Shown: piece after piece, positions 33,511-41,164 of the stretch | Numbering within the stretch: the first letter of the stretch is position 1 | How the letters are laid out: each line of letters opens with the position of its first letter | Assembly (NCBI GenBank): GCA_023132895.1 | Contig: JAGLXL010000001.1 | Span: 1 to 64,000 of the forward strand | Direction: 5' to 3' | DNA: 64,000 bases | From: Nanobdellota archaeon | GTDB taxonomy: Archaea; Nanobdellota; Nanobdellia; Woesearchaeales; JAGLXL01 | Position numbers and translations under genes: made by a program | The notes under the pieces: generated by a model | Databases searched by the model: none | What the model saw: only the letters and a program-made list of their open reading frames with translations | What the model was told of the DNA's origin: nothing

Positions 33511-33650
33511 ATATTTAAGGAAACAGCATATCTTTCGCAGGCAGCTTTTGTCTTGAAATCGTTTTTATAATCTTCAAAATTTTCAGGAATAATTTCAACC
33601 AGTTCAGAAAGATATGTTTCAATTTCTTTTATCTTGTCATTGACTCTCAT
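33495..33650 (-). pseudogene. HepT (DUF86) HEPN toxin, N-terminal fragment
   Basis: 51 residues starting MRVNDKIKEIETYLSELVEI and reaching KAACERYAVSLN, the conserved first two helices of the HepT/DUF86 family. Then the homology ends, a stop follows, and LAGLIDADG sequence takes over. The C-terminal half with the RX4HXY active site is missing, so the toxin is inactive. Its ATG overlaps the MNT stop (ATGA), the normal mntA-hepT arrangement. Confidence 0.78.
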
Positions 33651-34162
33651 TTTTTATATAAAAGTTTTCCTTTGAGATCTATTTCCTTTTTAATTTTAGC
33701 TGGTAAGTGATTGTAAACTTGGACATCAATTCTTGAATTAACCTTACCAGATATTCTTTTTCTGAAAAAAGTTGCTTCTCTTAGACCTATTCCATCAAAT
33801 TTAACAGCCAGATCAATGTCTGATTTGAAAGTAAGTTTATTTTCTGCTGCAGAACCGAATAAGATAATTTTCGTAATTTTTCCAAAAAAAACATCGCTGA
33901 GAATGATTTCTTTTGCTTCTTCAATCATTTTTTTTATTTCACTGCCTTTTTTAAGCTTAAATTCCTCAGAGAACCTCGCCGCTTCTTTAATAAATTCAAA
34001 TTTAGGTCTAATATCTCTTGAAAGCCTGTTTTTTTCTGATTGGGTTAGGTTTATGCCTAATAATTGCTTTTCAATTATTTTTAATTCCCTTTTCCCAAAA
34101 ATTTTTCTTGTTTTCTTGTTGAATTTTAAAAACTTTAATAATTTCATTTTTATAACCACCAT
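33647..34162 (-). CDS. MNT nucleotidyltransferase (MntA-type antitoxin)
   Basis: 171 residues. The C-terminal half is an MNT domain with LFGSAAENKLTFKSDIDLAVKF (GS...DxD) and a later Asp in RIDVQVYNHLP. The N-terminal 80 residues are helical and basic, different from the winged-helix fusions at 6377 and 23588. It overlaps the truncated hepT and is preceded by a palindromic operator at 34165. With its toxin partner broken, it is an orphan antitoxin. Confidence 0.82.
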   Translation of the reverse strand: MVVIKMKLLKFLKFNKKTRKIFGKRELKIIEKQLLGINLTQSEKNRLSRDIRPKFEFIKEAARFSEEFKLKKGSEIKKMIEEAKEIILSDVFFGKITKIILFGSAAENKLTFKSDIDLAVKFDGIGLREATFFRKRISGKVNSRIDVQVYNHLPAKIKKEIDLKGKLLYKK

Positions 34163-34164
34163 TT

Positions 34165-34179
34165 AGGTTATTATAACCT
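34165..34179. promoter_or_regulatory. Palindromic operator before MNT gene
   Basis: AGGTTATTATAACCT, perfect apart from the central base, directly upstream of ATG 34162. Additional GGTTAT half-sites lie on both sides (34153-34158 and about 34187-34192). Position suggests autoregulation of the mntA-hepT unit. Confidence 0.55.
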
Positions 34180-34264
34180 TTATCATGGTTATATTTAAAT
34201 CTTTTGCTTTTTTCTTTGAAGATTAGAAACGAGAAAATTTGGTTTATAAGAGTTTTGGGTTAGG

Positions 34265-35401
34265 TTAACAATAACAGCAAACAACTGTTGAGGAAGAATG
34301 ATCGTGAACATTGATATAAGTCATAAACTTTCCAGCAGGACATTGGCAAGCATCGCAGTTTAATGTTTGACAACCATGGATTTTGCAACCTAATGATCCA
34401 GTCAAATGGTTATTGGCAGTGATATTGGTTTGTGAATAAACTCCTTTGCCGCCAGTAAAATAACCAGCATAACCTGTGGCAGATGTAGTCTCACCAAAAA
34501 CACCATAACTAGTTGAAGATGAAGAAACAGCTTTACCATAAACCCCACGAGTAGGTCCTGAAGCATGTGAGGCATAACCATAAACACCACTACCTGTATT
34601 TCCGTCTGCTTGACCATAAACTCCATAATTTGACCCACCTGCAGCAGTTGCACGGCCGAAAACACCTCTACCTGTATTTCCATAAGCATAACCCTTAACT
34701 CCAACTCCATCAACAGCTCCGGTTGCAGTATTGACACCATAAATTGCCTCATAAAGACTACCAACATCTGCGACACTAGTCTCACCCCATACTCCACGAA
34801 ATCCTTCTCCATAAAGGGCGGTTGTGCCAGTGCTTACTCCAGTGGATGGAACAAATGCCTGAACTCCATATCCCCAAGTTCCTGTGATATTATTATAAGC
34901 CGAAATGGTAGCGCGGGCATTCCCAGAAAAATTAAATCCTTGCTGTGTGGCAAAAACTGCATTACCTTCAGTAATTTGATCTAAAGGATGTGATTGAGTT
35001 GGGTCTTGCCAGTCGACGTAGGTAATTGTTTCTGTGCCTAGGGAGTTGGTGAGAATAATTTTGGTTTTGTACCATTTCATATTGGCTGTATTATGAACAA
35101 CCCAAGTTGCAGAAAAAGTACCTTTTTTTTCATTTCCGGCTGAGAGAATCATATCTACTTTATCTTGTCCTCCTTCAAAGGGGAAATAAGCAACTGCTGA
35201 TTCAATGCTGTTTGGATCTTCAAAAGCAACTAAAATGTTTAATGACTGGCCTGGATAAACTTTGATTGGGTTGGCCTGGGTTCCGGTTATGGTTGTTTCT
35301 TGTGGTGAGAATAAACTTGAAAAATATCCAGTTAAAGAGAAAGCACTAACACTAACAGAAAGTAAGATAATCATTAATAAAACCACACCCACTTTTTTCA
35401 T
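34265..35401 (-). CDS. Secreted protein with YGVYG-type tandem repeats
   Basis: 378 residues. Signal peptide/anchor (1-20), an Ig-like N-terminal domain (about 40-130), then about eight imperfect 20-residue repeats built on GVYGxAxxxSG or GVFGxT (about 195-325), as in phage tail-fibre and adhesin stalks. The C-terminus is Cys-rich (CKIHGCQTLNCDACQCPAGKF and VVCCYC). It probably forms an extended beta structure on the surface. Not paralogous to the neighbouring secreted family except in having a terminal Cys cluster. Confidence 0.75.
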   Translation of the reverse strand: MKKVGVVLLMIILLSVSVSAFSLTGYFSSLFSPQETTITGTQANPIKVYPGQSLNILVAFEDPNSIESAVAYFPFEGGQDKVDMILSAGNEKKGTFSATWVVHNTANMKWYKTKIILTNSLGTETITYVDWQDPTQSHPLDQITEGNAVFATQQGFNFSGNARATISAYNNITGTWGYGVQAFVPSTGVSTGTTALYGEGFRGVWGETSVADVGSLYEAIYGVNTATGAVDGVGVKGYAYGNTGRGVFGRATAAGGSNYGVYGQADGNTGSGVYGYASHASGPTRGVYGKAVSSSSTSYGVFGETTSATGYAGYFTGGKGVYSQTNITANNHLTGSLGCKIHGCQTLNCDACQCPAGKFMTYINVHDHSSSTVVCCYC

Positions 35402-35459
35402 TATTATTTGGAAAGAAATAGGGATTTATAAAGTTTACTAAAAGAAAAAAGAAAAAAAA

Positions 35460-37631
35460 TTAACTGGTGCTGTCTCCAGACCCAGTATCTGTTGAAGGAG
35501 CATCAGAAGCTTCTCCTTCTACTGTTCTGCATTTAGTGTAATCTTTGTTGACTCCAGCCAGTGGGGATTGGTCATAGCCATCTGAGTTAACTCCATTGAG
35601 ATCCCCCATTTTGAAGTCACCATCACATTTTTCTTCTTTCTCTTTGGCGCAATTATTAACAGCATCGACAGCGAGATTATAACACTTCATCTCACAAAAG
35701 ATATCACAATCATCATCTTCTGGATCACAGTTGCCAAGTTCTCCCTTGTATCGGAATTCACACATGCCACCACTTAACATATCAGTTGGAGGGCCGGTTT
35801 CAGGGCCAACACCATAATGGAATTGGAGGCATTTTCCAACGTCTGCGCCTGATTCTTGAGTAGCATCTGTCCACATAGTAAAAAGAGTGAGACCGCTTTC
35901 TTCTAAGGTTTGGCCGCTGGAGTCAAGAGGAATATTGGCAACACCTGCCCTTGTAGAAGGAGGGGAAACTTTTCTTGGCCAATTACCAGACTGACCCCTA
36001 AAAGTAGGATCATAACCATCTTCAGCTAAACCTGTTGTGCCTGGCTTCTGGCAAAGGAATTTCCTGGTCATAGCTACCTGGCAGTCACAGACACCTGACT
36101 TAATTTTTTTTATTTCTTCTGGTGTTAAGGTGACTGTTTCTCCTTTTTCTATTTTTTCAATTATACCGGCAATATAAGTTGTTCCGCCAACTTCTTCTTC
36201 ATCGTCATCAGCGCCACCTTCATCTTCTTCTACTTCAGCAGCTTCTTCACAAGCTCCTTCTCTTTGAGTATCTGGCGAAGCTAGACAGTTACTAGTATGG
36301 GCTACAACAAAATTAATACATTCTCTAAGTTCATTGGTTTTTTCATCGCCTAATTCTGATTTTTGACATTGACTATCTGCCCCATTATCACATTTAGTTC
36401 CGCTGTCAGGAGGGCATTCTCCAGTTGCCAAATCACATTCACCTAAGTCTTTGGTTTCTTGATTTGAACAAGTGATTGTTCCTGTTACTGTTCCAGATTC
36501 ATCTACAGGAATGTGTCCAGTATCAGGGTTAATTGGAACGTTTAAAATTGCGCCAGTGCCAAGAGGACCTTGACCAAAAGAAGTTTGTGCTGATGTCCAG
36601 TCATTTGCTCTCCACCAATCAATATTCACGGGTCTTGTACTGCCCTCAGCATTTGTATCTCCTCCAATAACATCCTGCAAGGAAGATGGTTGCGGGGTTG
36701 GAGTTTCTCCAGGTTCTGGACTAGAAATTGTAGATGGCAACAAAGTGCAACCAGTAAAGGAAACTGTTTGCTTGACACTGCATTTGCATTTTCCTAATTT
36801 TTTTTGCTCTTGGTCTTCATCGTCATCGTCGACACCTTCAGGAACACCATCAAAATCACCATCAGTGACAACAGAATCTACAAAACTAAGAATTTCATTT
36901 TGGTTAATAGAAGTTAGTATAGTGTCTTCTAAAAGATCATCTGAATCACGGTCTCCTCGGAATAAATATCTCAAACTTAATCTTCCAGCTTCTTCTTGGG
37001 TTATTCCAGGGATTAAATTAAGGATACTTTCTATTACATCTTGTTGTGTAGGTGTGGTTGTTGTAATAATACCTCCGCCAGATCCGCCAGTTGTGATGCC
37101 TGGTACAGCTCCTGGTGGAAGCCAAATCACTGTAAAATCAAAGATAGTGATATGGGGCAGTCCGTCTCCAGTCAAAGCAATCATGCCTCTAGCTGAGCCT
37201 CCTGCAGGTTGGATAACCATATCAACTTTGTTGACTTGGGGATTGAAATCAATAATTTCGTCAGATAAAGTGCCTCCTCCCTGGGTAACAAAGATTGTGT
37301 TTTGATTGTCATCTAATCTAAGAATTGTAAAATCATAATCAGCTTTTCCGCCAATGACTTGAGGATCTTCTTCAATTTGATATCCGGTGATGACATCAGC
37401 AATTCCTGTATTGGAGTCTGCTGTAAAAGTTCCTATATCAATAATGTCTATTTCCAATACTTCATAAAGATCTCCTTTATGGGTAAATGAGATTGTTTGA
37501 GAGGTATCCCCTGTTCCGCCAGAATCATCGACAAGGCCACCTGATGGATCTGCTCCACCAGTTAAATCCAGCGCAGATACAATTGAACTCATTAAAACTA
37601 GAATTAAAGCAAAAACAATTATTTTTTTCAT
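35460..37631 (-). CDS. Large secreted Cys-rich surface protein with two Cys modules
   Basis: 723 residues, the longest of the paralogue family. Signal peptide MKKIIVFALILVLMSSIVSA, beta-rich domain, helical segment TQQDVIESILNLIPGITQEEA, Asp loop DGDFDGVPEGVDDDDEDQ, then two copies of a Cys module starting LGKCKCSVKQTVSFTGC and SGVCDCQVAMTRKFLC, each followed by a CDP or CDxxxDC segment. An acidic hinge (EEVEEDEGGADDDEEE) separates them. It appears to have arisen by internal duplication of the module found once in the smaller paralogues. Confidence 0.77.
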   Translation of the reverse strand: MKKIIVFALILVLMSSIVSALDLTGGADPSGGLVDDSGGTGDTSQTISFTHKGDLYEVLEIDIIDIGTFTADSNTGIADVITGYQIEEDPQVIGGKADYDFTILRLDDNQNTIFVTQGGGTLSDEIIDFNPQVNKVDMVIQPAGGSARGMIALTGDGLPHITIFDFTVIWLPPGAVPGITTGGSGGGIITTTTPTQQDVIESILNLIPGITQEEAGRLSLRYLFRGDRDSDDLLEDTILTSINQNEILSFVDSVVTDGDFDGVPEGVDDDDEDQEQKKLGKCKCSVKQTVSFTGCTLLPSTISSPEPGETPTPQPSSLQDVIGGDTNAEGSTRPVNIDWWRANDWTSAQTSFGQGPLGTGAILNVPINPDTGHIPVDESGTVTGTITCSNQETKDLGECDLATGECPPDSGTKCDNGADSQCQKSELGDEKTNELRECINFVVAHTSNCLASPDTQREGACEEAAEVEEDEGGADDDEEEVGGTTYIAGIIEKIEKGETVTLTPEEIKKIKSGVCDCQVAMTRKFLCQKPGTTGLAEDGYDPTFRGQSGNWPRKVSPPSTRAGVANIPLDSSGQTLEESGLTLFTMWTDATQESGADVGKCLQFHYGVGPETGPPTDMLSGGMCEFRYKGELGNCDPEDDDCDIFCEMKCYNLAVDAVNNCAKEKEEKCDGDFKMGDLNGVNSDGYDQSPLAGVNKDYTKCRTVEGEASDAPSTDTGSGDSTS

Positions 37632-37680
37632 TGACAATCACCTTGATTATTTTTTTAAATTAAGAATAGGTTTATTCTAT

Positions 37681-38301
37681 TTAAAGTTTACTTAAAACTT
37701 GGTTCAAGTCTTCAACTGTAAATTCTGGGAATGGTTTTTTAGTAAAATGCAATTGAGCGCTAACTGAATCCCAAAGCAAGAAAGAAGTTTGTTTTTGTTC
37801 TGTGCCGGATTTGATGATAAGGCCAGGAGGAATAAAATAAGAGGTGTAGAGGTTTTCTTTGATGATTTCTTTGGTGATGGCTGATTCGCTTAATTTATTG
37901 GCAAAGATTTGCCTGATGATTAATTTACAGGAATCGACAATTTCTTCCTGGCCGCTGTAATTCAAACAAAGATTAAGGAAATAGTGGTCATAATCTTTGG
38001 TTTCATCAATAATTTTTTTGACAGCGTCTAAGGTTTGAGAAGGCAAATTATACCATTTTCCCAAGGCAGTGATTTTGATTTTGTTTTGGTTGATTTTATT
38101 TCTGAATTCTTCTGATTCCAAAAATTTAGTCAAGGCAATGAGAGTGTTTGGCTCTGGGTCGCTTCGATGAGTAATGTGAAAAGTAAAGACAGGGATTTTA
38201 TGATTAATCTGCTGGTCTATTAATTGACTAATGACCTGGAAACCTTTTTCTGGGTTAAGTTTTAAGCCGACTGTGGTGAAGGCGATGTGTTTGAGGTCCA
38301 T
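37681..38301 (-). CDS. cis-Prenyltransferase-like protein lacking the catalytic motif
   Basis: 206 residues. FLNLCLNYSGQEEIVDSCKLI and LIIKSGTEQKQTSFLLWDSVSAQL match undecaprenyl/polyprenyl diphosphate synthases (normally ALNYGGRxEI and IRTSGExRLSNFLLWQ). The N-terminal DGNRRWA loop, with the Asp that binds pyrophosphate, is replaced by TTVGLKLNPEKGF, and the RTSGE Arg is Lys. It could be the non-catalytic subunit of a heteromeric enzyme, like NgBR/Nus1, or a degenerate synthase. No partner is seen in the window. Confidence 0.72.
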   Translation of the reverse strand: MDLKHIAFTTVGLKLNPEKGFQVISQLIDQQINHKIPVFTFHITHRSDPEPNTLIALTKFLESEEFRNKINQNKIKITALGKWYNLPSQTLDAVKKIIDETKDYDHYFLNLCLNYSGQEEIVDSCKLIIRQIFANKLSESAITKEIIKENLYTSYFIPPGLIIKSGTEQKQTSFLLWDSVSAQLHFTKKPFPEFTVEDLNQVLSKL

Positions 38302-38322
38302 GGATTATCAAGAGAGGTTTGA

Positions 38323-38330
38323 TTATATAA
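38323..38330 (+). promoter_or_regulatory. TATA box of structured RNA copy 2
   Basis: TTATATAA, 25 bases before the first base of stem P1 at 38348, the same octamer and spacing class as for copy 1. It may also drive the divergent prenyltransferase-like gene. Confidence 0.65.
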
Positions 38331-38347
38331 ATTTTCTTAAATTTAAG

Positions 38348-38467
38348 TCAAAGCCACTCGTTCGCACCCTACAATTGATAGAGAAAAAACATAGCTCTAG
38401 AAATGCAGGGTTCCTACGGTTTGACAATCGGAACAGTGCTCACTGGCCGTAAACGGCGTGGCTTTGA
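38348..38467 (+). ncRNA. Undescribed structured RNA, copy 2
   Basis: 120 nt homologous to 31740-31862. P1: TCAAAGCCAC (38348-38357) with GTGGCTTTGA (38458-38467), 10 bp. Conserved TCGTTCGC (38358-38365). P2: ACCCTACA with TGCAGGGT (one mismatch; 38366-38373/38404-38411). P3: TAGAG/CTCTA (38379-38383/38395-38399). Conserved GGTTTGACAA. Conserved GCTCA, then P4 GCCG-TAAA-CGGC (38446-38457), then T-rich. Sequence differs from copy 1 in nearly every position of P1 while pairing is kept. The downstream peptidase gene has its own TATA box (38484), so this is not simply its leader. Confidence 0.8.
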
Positions 38468-38513
38468 TTATTTTCTCCAAAAATTTATAAACAGAATTTA
38501 TTTACTTCTAAGT

Positions 38514-39377
38514 ATGGTTTTGGAATGGTTATTGTATGGTTTGGGAACAATTGGTCTTTTGGCAGGGTCATATTCTGACCTGAGAACAAGAGAGGTGCCG
38601 GATTGGGTAAGTTATTCTTTGATATTCAGCGGTTTAGGCATTAGATTGATTTTTTCTTTAGCTGGTTTTGAATGGGAGATTTTTTTTGAAGGTTTGGTTG
38701 GATTTTTGATTTTTGTGATACTAGCTTACTTATTTTATTATTTAGGGCAGTGGGGCGGCGGTGATGCTAAACTGTTGATGGGATTAGGTGCAATAATTGG
38801 TTTTAGTTTTGATTTTGGTTCATTTCCTAAATTATTGACGTTTTTAATTCATCTGGCTTTAATTGGTTCAGTTTATGGAGTGGGATGGCTGATTGTCTTA
38901 GCTTTTAAGAATAAAGAGAAATTTAAATTAGAATTCAAAAGACAGCAGGGTCAGTTTAGTATTTTAGGGATTGGTTTTTTGGCATTAGGTATTGGTTTGA
39001 TTGTTGGCTCGTTTTATTTCCCTGGAGTCTGGAGAAGCCTGATGCTGCTCTGGGCAATAATGCCCATAGGTTCCCTGTATGTCTGGATGTTAGTCAGTTC
39101 TGTGGAAAAAATTGCTTTTTACAAACATGTCAGGCCAGAGGATTTAACAGAGGGCGACTGGATTGCCAAAAATGTAGTGGTTGGCGGGGAAAAGATTTGC
39201 GGTCCTCGTGATTTGGGTATTAACGAAGAGCAAATTGCTAAATTAGTTGAATTAAAGCAAAAAGGCAAGATTCAAAAGATTTTGATCAAAGAAGGGATTC
39301 CTTTTGTGCCAAGTTTCTTGATTGCTTTTGCAGTAACTATTATTTTTGGTGCGTGGTGGATGGGGTTCATATTATAA
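38514..39377 (+). CDS. A24-family prepilin peptidase (preflagellin peptidase-like)
   Basis: 287 residues. It cleaves class III signal peptides of archaeal pilins and archaellins. GSYSDLRTREVPDWVSY carries the first catalytic Asp and GQWGGGDAKLLMG the second (GxGD). Six or more transmembrane segments are visible, with a soluble insertion of about 70 residues before the last helix (HVRPEDLTEGDWIAKN onward), as in longer FlaK/PibD relatives. ATG 38514 was chosen because the catalytic helix follows; a TATA box AATTTATAA lies about 30 bases upstream. Confidence 0.88.
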   Translation: MVLEWLLYGLGTIGLLAGSYSDLRTREVPDWVSYSLIFSGLGIRLIFSLAGFEWEIFFEGLVGFLIFVILAYLFYYLGQWGGGDAKLLMGLGAIIGFSFDFGSFPKLLTFLIHLALIGSVYGVGWLIVLAFKNKEKFKLEFKRQQGQFSILGIGFLALGIGLIVGSFYFPGVWRSLMLLWAIMPIGSLYVWMLVSSVEKIAFYKHVRPEDLTEGDWIAKNVVVGGEKICGPRDLGINEEQIAKLVELKQKGKIQKILIKEGIPFVPSFLIAFAVTIIFGAWWMGFIL

Positions 39378-39416
39378 AAATCAGGGATTTTTAAACGTAA
39401 CAAATAAATTTGTTAC
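39375..39416. repeat. Two hairpins at the 3' end of the HIT gene
   Basis: TAAAAATC-AGG-GATTTTTA (39375-39393) and the perfect GTAACAAATAAATTTGTTAC (39397-39416). The second contains the stop codon of the HIT gene. Positioned between convergent genes, they may terminate both, or belong to the dispersed hairpin family. Confidence 0.6.
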
Positions 39417-39952
39417 ACTCTAGGTATTCTTATGATTTGTCTGATGAGGTAATCTTCTTTTTTAGAATCTAATTTGACTGGCTTTGGTTCTTCTGTTTTG
39501 ACTTCTATGGTTTTCTTTTGTTTTTGGAACATATCTGGATGAATGCCTTCAGTATGGGCTTTTAATTCAAGCAGAGCTGTTTCCATTTCATCTTTGGATA
39601 GCTGCTTGGTGGCCCATTGGAAATTAAGGCCGTCATTTTCTGAACGCGGAATAATATTGACAGAAAAATGGGGAATAGTCTGGCCAGCAGCAGTGCCGTT
39701 TTGGACAATAATATTTGTTCCCTGGATGTTTAAGGTTTCGAAAAGAACTGTGCTTAACTTATTAGCGACCTTGAAGATGTTTTGGACAACTGGGTCAGGA
39801 ACTTGTTCAATAATAGTGTGGTGTTCTTTAGTGAAAATAATGATTTGTCCTGGGTAAGCTGGTTTAAGATGGAGGACTGCTAAAATATCTTCATCTTCAA
39901 AAAGAGTTTCTGCTTGTTCTTTGCCCTGGACTATATCACAAAACTCGCACAT
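39413..39952 (-). CDS. HIT-fold protein with degraded active site
   Basis: 179 residues. CEFCDIV at the N-terminus is the zinc-binding half-site of HIT proteins; GQIIIFTKEHHTIIEQV and NIIVQNGTAAGQTIPHFSVNIIPR follow the HIT fold. The HxHxHxx triad is reduced to HFSVN: the nucleophilic middle His is Ser and the third is Asn. It is probably a nucleotide-binding protein without hydrolase activity. It is adjacent to and overlapping a second, similar gene (the next one), from which it arose by tandem duplication. Confidence 0.8.
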   Translation of the reverse strand: MCEFCDIVQGKEQAETLFEDEDILAVLHLKPAYPGQIIIFTKEHHTIIEQVPDPVVQNIFKVANKLSTVLFETLNIQGTNIIVQNGTAAGQTIPHFSVNIIPRSENDGLNFQWATKQLSKDEMETALLELKAHTEGIHPDMFQKQKKTIEVKTEEPKPVKLDSKKEDYLIRQIIRIPRV

Positions 39953-40671
39953 TATTTGAACAGCTCAGCTACGTCATCTAAGCTGGCTTCCTCCTTTTCA
40001 GTTTTTTTTGGTTTTGGTTTTTTGGTTGTTTTTTTCTTTTTTGGTTTTTCTTTGGGTTTCTCTTCTTTTGGTTCAGGTTCTTTTTCTTCAACTGGTTCAG
40101 GTGGTGCTTCTATGACTGGGGCTGTCTTTTTTTCAATGAAAGTCTCTTTTTTTAATTTGAAAACTTCATTGATTTTTTTAATCAAAGCTTCTCTGAGTTT
40201 TTCCAAGTCTGATTCTGGGATTTGTTTTTGCGGGATGTTCAAAACCGAGAGATTATCATTTTCAAATCTTGGAATGATATGAAGCATGAAATGCTGGGCT
40301 CTTTGGCCAGCAGCCAGACCATTGGCAACAAAAATAGTTGAACCCTGGGCTTTGAAGGCTTTTAACTGAGCTTGGGAGAGGTATTTGGCCACAATAAATA
40401 AATGGGCAATTTCTTCTTCTGACATCTGGGGCATGATAGAGTGATGTTCTTTTGGCAAAAGCAAAATATGGCCTTTGTTAGCCGGGTTAATATCCAAGAC
40501 AGCCAAGGATTTGTCATCCTGATAAATCTGCTGAGAAGGAACTTTGCCTGAAATGATCTGACAGAAGATGCAGTTCTTTTTTTGAAATTCTTTCAGCTCC
40601 TCAGGAGACATGTCTTTGAGCTTTTCTTTCAAGGCTTCCTGGTCTTGTGGAGAGATTTCTACCATGTGCAT
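39952..40671 (-). CDS. HIT-fold protein with degraded active site and charged tail
   Basis: 239 residues: an N-terminal helix (EISPQDQEALKEKLKDM), a HIT domain with CIFCQIISGKVPSQQIYQD and QHFMLHIIPRFEND, and a 55-residue Pro/Glu/Lys-rich tail ending DDVAELFK. The His triad is HFMLH; the middle, nucleophilic His is Met. The tail looks like a docking peptide. The start is immediately after a TATA box (TTTATAAA around 40688-40695), suggesting a leaderless mRNA. Tandem paralogue of the downstream gene. Confidence 0.8.
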   Translation of the reverse strand: MHMVEISPQDQEALKEKLKDMSPEELKEFQKKNCIFCQIISGKVPSQQIYQDDKSLAVLDINPANKGHILLLPKEHHSIMPQMSEEEIAHLFIVAKYLSQAQLKAFKAQGSTIFVANGLAAGQRAQHFMLHIIPRFENDNLSVLNIPQKQIPESDLEKLREALIKKINEVFKLKKETFIEKKTAPVIEAPPEPVEEKEPEPKEEKPKEKPKKKKTTKKPKPKKTEKEEASLDDVAELFK

Positions 40672-40765
40672 TAGATAGTTAGGGATTTTTTATAAACTTT
40701 TCCTGGGTTTTAAAGGTAATCTTTATATATCACTACCTTAAAAAATGTGTTCGAGGGGAGGAACT

Positions 40766-41164
40766 ATGAATTTATTATCATTTATTGGATATTGTATAGG
40801 AATGACGCAGGAAGTGAGAACAGAATTGAGTGATGTTTTTGAAGACGAAGCTGTGGTTGGCAAAAAGGAACATGTGCCGGCTAATCCATGGGTATCAATG
40901 TCATATGCTATACACGCTCCATTTATGATTGCAACTCCCGGCACAGAAGAAAAGCATTATATTGTTTTTGAGGGCGAGGGAATTTTGTTTAGGGTTAATA
41001 ATCAAAATCTTTTTGCCATGTTGGAAGAAGGTGATAAAGTAATGGTCAAATACAGGAGACTGACCAATTACATACATGACTATATGCCACCAAATTTTAG
41101 CAGCAAAAAGCTATTGGGTTCTACTTCAGAGAATATTTTTGACAGTGCTGAGAAAAGAGATTAA
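40766..41164 (+). CDS. Hypothetical protein
   Basis: 132 residues, unrecognised, mostly beta. The ribosome binding site GGGGAGG eight bases before ATG 40766 decides the start over an upstream ATG. Contains a central YIVFEGEGILFRVNNQNLFAML stretch and VMVKYRRL strand. Its stop directly abuts the ATG of the next gene, so the two form an operon of unknown function. Confidence 0.65.
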   Translation: MNLLSFIGYCIGMTQEVRTELSDVFEDEAVVGKKEHVPANPWVSMSYAIHAPFMIATPGTEEKHYIVFEGEGILFRVNNQNLFAMLEEGDKVMVKYRRLTNYIHDYMPPNFSSKKLLGSTSENIFDSAEKRD

